Origin: JANXQG01 sp037147235
GTDB taxonomy: Bacteria > Planctomycetota > Planctomycetia > Pirellulales > Thermoguttaceae
Assembly (NCBI GenBank): GCA_037147235.1
Contig: JBAWVO010000045.1
Location: forward strand, 1-29,074
Length of the DNA: 29,074 nt
Reading direction: 5' to 3'
A program made the position numbers and the translations under genes. The notes under the pieces are model-generated. The model was not told where the DNA came from. It saw nothing but the letters and a program-made list of their open reading frames with translations, and did no database searches. The number at the start of each line of letters is the position of its first letter. The first letter of the stretch is position 1. This document shows, one piece after another, positions 27,435-29,074 of this stretch.

Positions 27435-27905
27435 TTTCCTAAATCCTTGCGGCCGTCAGTCATGAGAGGATTTGGGATACTACGCTTATAAGAATAGTCG
27501 CTCTTTCGGGGTTTAGGTGGGCCTTGGTAATGCTTTCACTCGTCGCGTTGGTTACCCCGTGCATATTGACCAGTTACCTGTAATCGCGTCGCGAAAGGGA
27601 ATGAGACCACCGGATAGGACTCACGAGAGTCGGGCGATCGCAGATTTTTCAGGTGAGCAGCCTGCTCGGGTTCGCGGCGCGGGCGCACCCCGAAGTGCTG
27701 GCGGCTGAGCTACAGCGAGGGAGCAAGTCAAACGACACAATCGGCTCAAGACATGATAAACCGCCCAGCCGTTGGACGGCACTGGGTCGGTTTGGGTTTT
27801 GATCGCGCCGCAGGCTCGCGTCGGGTAGCGATTGGGCGGACACCCGATAGGTCGAGGGTGCGCGTGACGACAGCCACGCTGTCGTTTCCGAGATCGCCGA
27901 TCAGC
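27435..27905. other. About 470 bp with no supportable gene
   Basis: No frame here carries a recognisable motif with a credible start. A short plus-strand stretch near 27650-27770 reads like a protein fragment (LLGFAARAHPEVLAAEL) but has no start, no family match I know, and stops quickly. It may be a relic. Confidence 0.4.
27438..27476 (+). terminator. Possible stem-loop after the short GAP1 gene
   Basis: CCTAAATCCT (27438-27447) pairs with AGGATTTGGG (27467-27476), with one G-T pair, over a 19-nt loop starting 4 nt after the stop codon. No T run follows, but the position fits the end of the operon. Confidence 0.35.
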
Positions 27906-28721
27906 TTATGGTTTTTCGGGGTTTTCGTACGGGAGTTGGGGGCTTCTGCCGCTCTTGTACTCGTCAACGTCCGCCTTCTTCACTTTCACCGCTTTATTCT
28001 TGACAGCAAGTGCTTTTTCGGCGTCGTCGGCCTTCTTTTGTGCCTTTTCTACTTCCTGTTGTAAGGCCGCTAGTTTGCCTTCTTGCTTGTCGCCAATCCG
28101 TTTTGCCGCCTCTAATTCTTCTTCGGCCTTCTTCAAGTCTTTTTGCCTTTGGTCTTTCTCTTTCAGGGCAGCGTCCCGATCCTCGTTGGCTTTAGACAAT
28201 TCGCGTCTCAGTCTTGTCATCTCAGGGGAGATCTTGCGTATGGCTTCTTCCTTGTACTGGATAGCGAAGGGAATAGAAATCCTTTGCTCCTGAAGTGCTT
28301 TAATTACGGCGTCAAGCCTTTCGAGCTCCAAGAGGCGGCCTTCCCGACTGCCATAGGCATCGAGTAGCGCAGTCTCTCGAACGGTATCTCCCGCGGCCGG
28401 TTGAAGACCCGAGCCCGTTGCGAATACTACGTTACCAACGACCTTCTGCACAAAAATGGGACCAAGATAGCCGTCTTCATTCTCGCGCGAACGATAGAGC
28501 GAGAGTCTTTGCCAGGGAACGAGTTGGACATCCTCCTTGCACCGGATCTTCAGAATGTCGGGGGCCTCCAAGCTGGCTGCGGGCCCCAAGTGAACCTCCG
28601 TTACCTCGCCCACGCTTTCCACAGATGGCTCCTCCGCGATCAAAAGTTGAACGCTAGTCACCGAGGCCAAAATGACGCCGATCAGAAAAGGAAATTTAGC
28701 CACAACAGACTTCCTCCGCAT
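27906..28721 (-). CDS. Exported coiled-coil protein of unknown function
   Basis: The gene encodes 271 residues. ATG 28721 is chosen because it begins a typical signal peptide (MRRKSVVAKFPFLIGVILA, cleavage probably near LIAEEP) with an AGGGA a few nt upstream. The longer open frame from 28832 would bury the signal 37 residues inside. Residues ~30-125 form a mixed domain with a PWQRLSLYRS stretch and an LLDAYGSREGRLLELE segment. Residues ~150-250 are a long Lys/Glu/Ala-rich coiled coil (DQRQKDLKKAEEELEAAKR and similar). A short charged tail follows. The family is not recognised. It is convergent to the GTPase/chaperone system, separated by about 470 bp, and probably unrelated to it. Confidence 0.75.
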   Translation of the reverse strand: MRRKSVVAKFPFLIGVILASVTSVQLLIAEEPSVESVGEVTEVHLGPAASLEAPDILKIRCKEDVQLVPWQRLSLYRSRENEDGYLGPIFVQKVVGNVVFATGSGLQPAAGDTVRETALLDAYGSREGRLLELERLDAVIKALQEQRISIPFAIQYKEEAIRKISPEMTRLRRELSKANEDRDAALKEKDQRQKDLKKAEEELEAAKRIGDKQEGKLAALQQEVEKAQKKADDAEKALAVKNKAVKVKKADVDEYKSGRSPQLPYENPEKP

Positions 28722-29074
28722 AGTTGATCCCTGCTGCACAACACCCGCAGGTGGGGTGCCGTGCCGGGAACGGTTAATATCATCCATGATAGTTGAACGG
28801 TGGGGCGAGTCAATGATGGCGTCATTCTCCACGAGGTCGATTCTCTCGATCTATTTGATACACCCCCATGGCGTGGGTAGCTGCGAAGAGGAACGGTATT
28901 TTTCGGACAAATTGGGGTTCGTGGCAGTCATCAGCCACACATGCCGCCAGTCTCTACGGAGGCCCTATGCCAGGCTATGGTTGTCGCGGATCATTCGAGC
29001 CACGAGTTTGACTGGCCCTTAGGCAGCCGCAGTCTGCCGGCCCCTTTAGGAACCGAGGATTCCCTGCTAGAAGC

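Noticed and set aside
27650..27770. Short protein-like stretch after the last GAP1 gene
   Set aside because: It has no start codon, no known family and a nearby stop; at most an unidentifiable relic.
1..29074. CRISPR arrays, tRNA and rRNA genes, intact insertion sequences
   Set aside because: I saw no regularly spaced short repeats, tRNA-like cloverleaf, rRNA signature or intact transposase gene. The only long repeats are between paralogous genes.

Overview
The window looks like bacterial chromosome, GC-rich by eye, with many starts that lack a strong Shine-Dalgarno. The gene content (paired double-GTPases with GAP1-type partners, large multidomain proteins, an accessory Hsp70 set) is what I would expect from a planctomycete or a similarly complex bacterium. 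That assignment is inference; no rRNA or other taxonomic marker is present.

Left edge (1-1860): scar-like DNA. A minus-strand gene running off the edge resembles a phage Mu I-type head protease. About 1 kb follows with no gene I can support. Next comes a truncated plus-strand fragment of the N-terminal region of a SNF2-type helicase.

Core (1862-8863): a chaperone block on the plus strand. A 17-nt palindrome precedes a GrpE-like gene, which is followed by three Hsp70 (DnaK-like) genes. The first Hsp70 is broken by a one-base deletion. The second is intact and carries a C-terminal domain that looks like a class I glutamine amidotransferase fold. The third carries a C-terminal von Willebrand A domain and is broken by a 13-nt deletion relative to the second.

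Core (8893-27434): two tandem copies of a four-gene unit. Each unit has (a) a ~1000-residue protein with two divergent J-like domains, zinc ribbons and fibronectin-III-like repeats; (b) a soluble zinc-ribbon GTPase; (c) a GAP1-type protein (GTPase-associated protein 1) ending in a membrane helix; and (d) a membrane-anchored zinc-ribbon GTPase. A fifth gene after the second unit encodes a third, short GAP1-type protein. The two J-like genes share 550 identical bases at their 5' ends and diverge strongly afterwards.

I read the whole as one accessory system: an Hsp70/GrpE/J-like machine linked to membrane-bound paired GTPases and GAP1 proteins. The GTPase/GAP1 families are, as I recall, described from comparative genomics of NTP-dependent biological conflict systems. 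The link to a dedicated, domain-decorated Hsp70 set and the duplicated J-FN3 protein is the part that seems least described.

Right edge (27435-29074): about 470 bp without a supportable gene, then a minus-strand gene for an exported coiled-coil protein that looks unrelated to the system.
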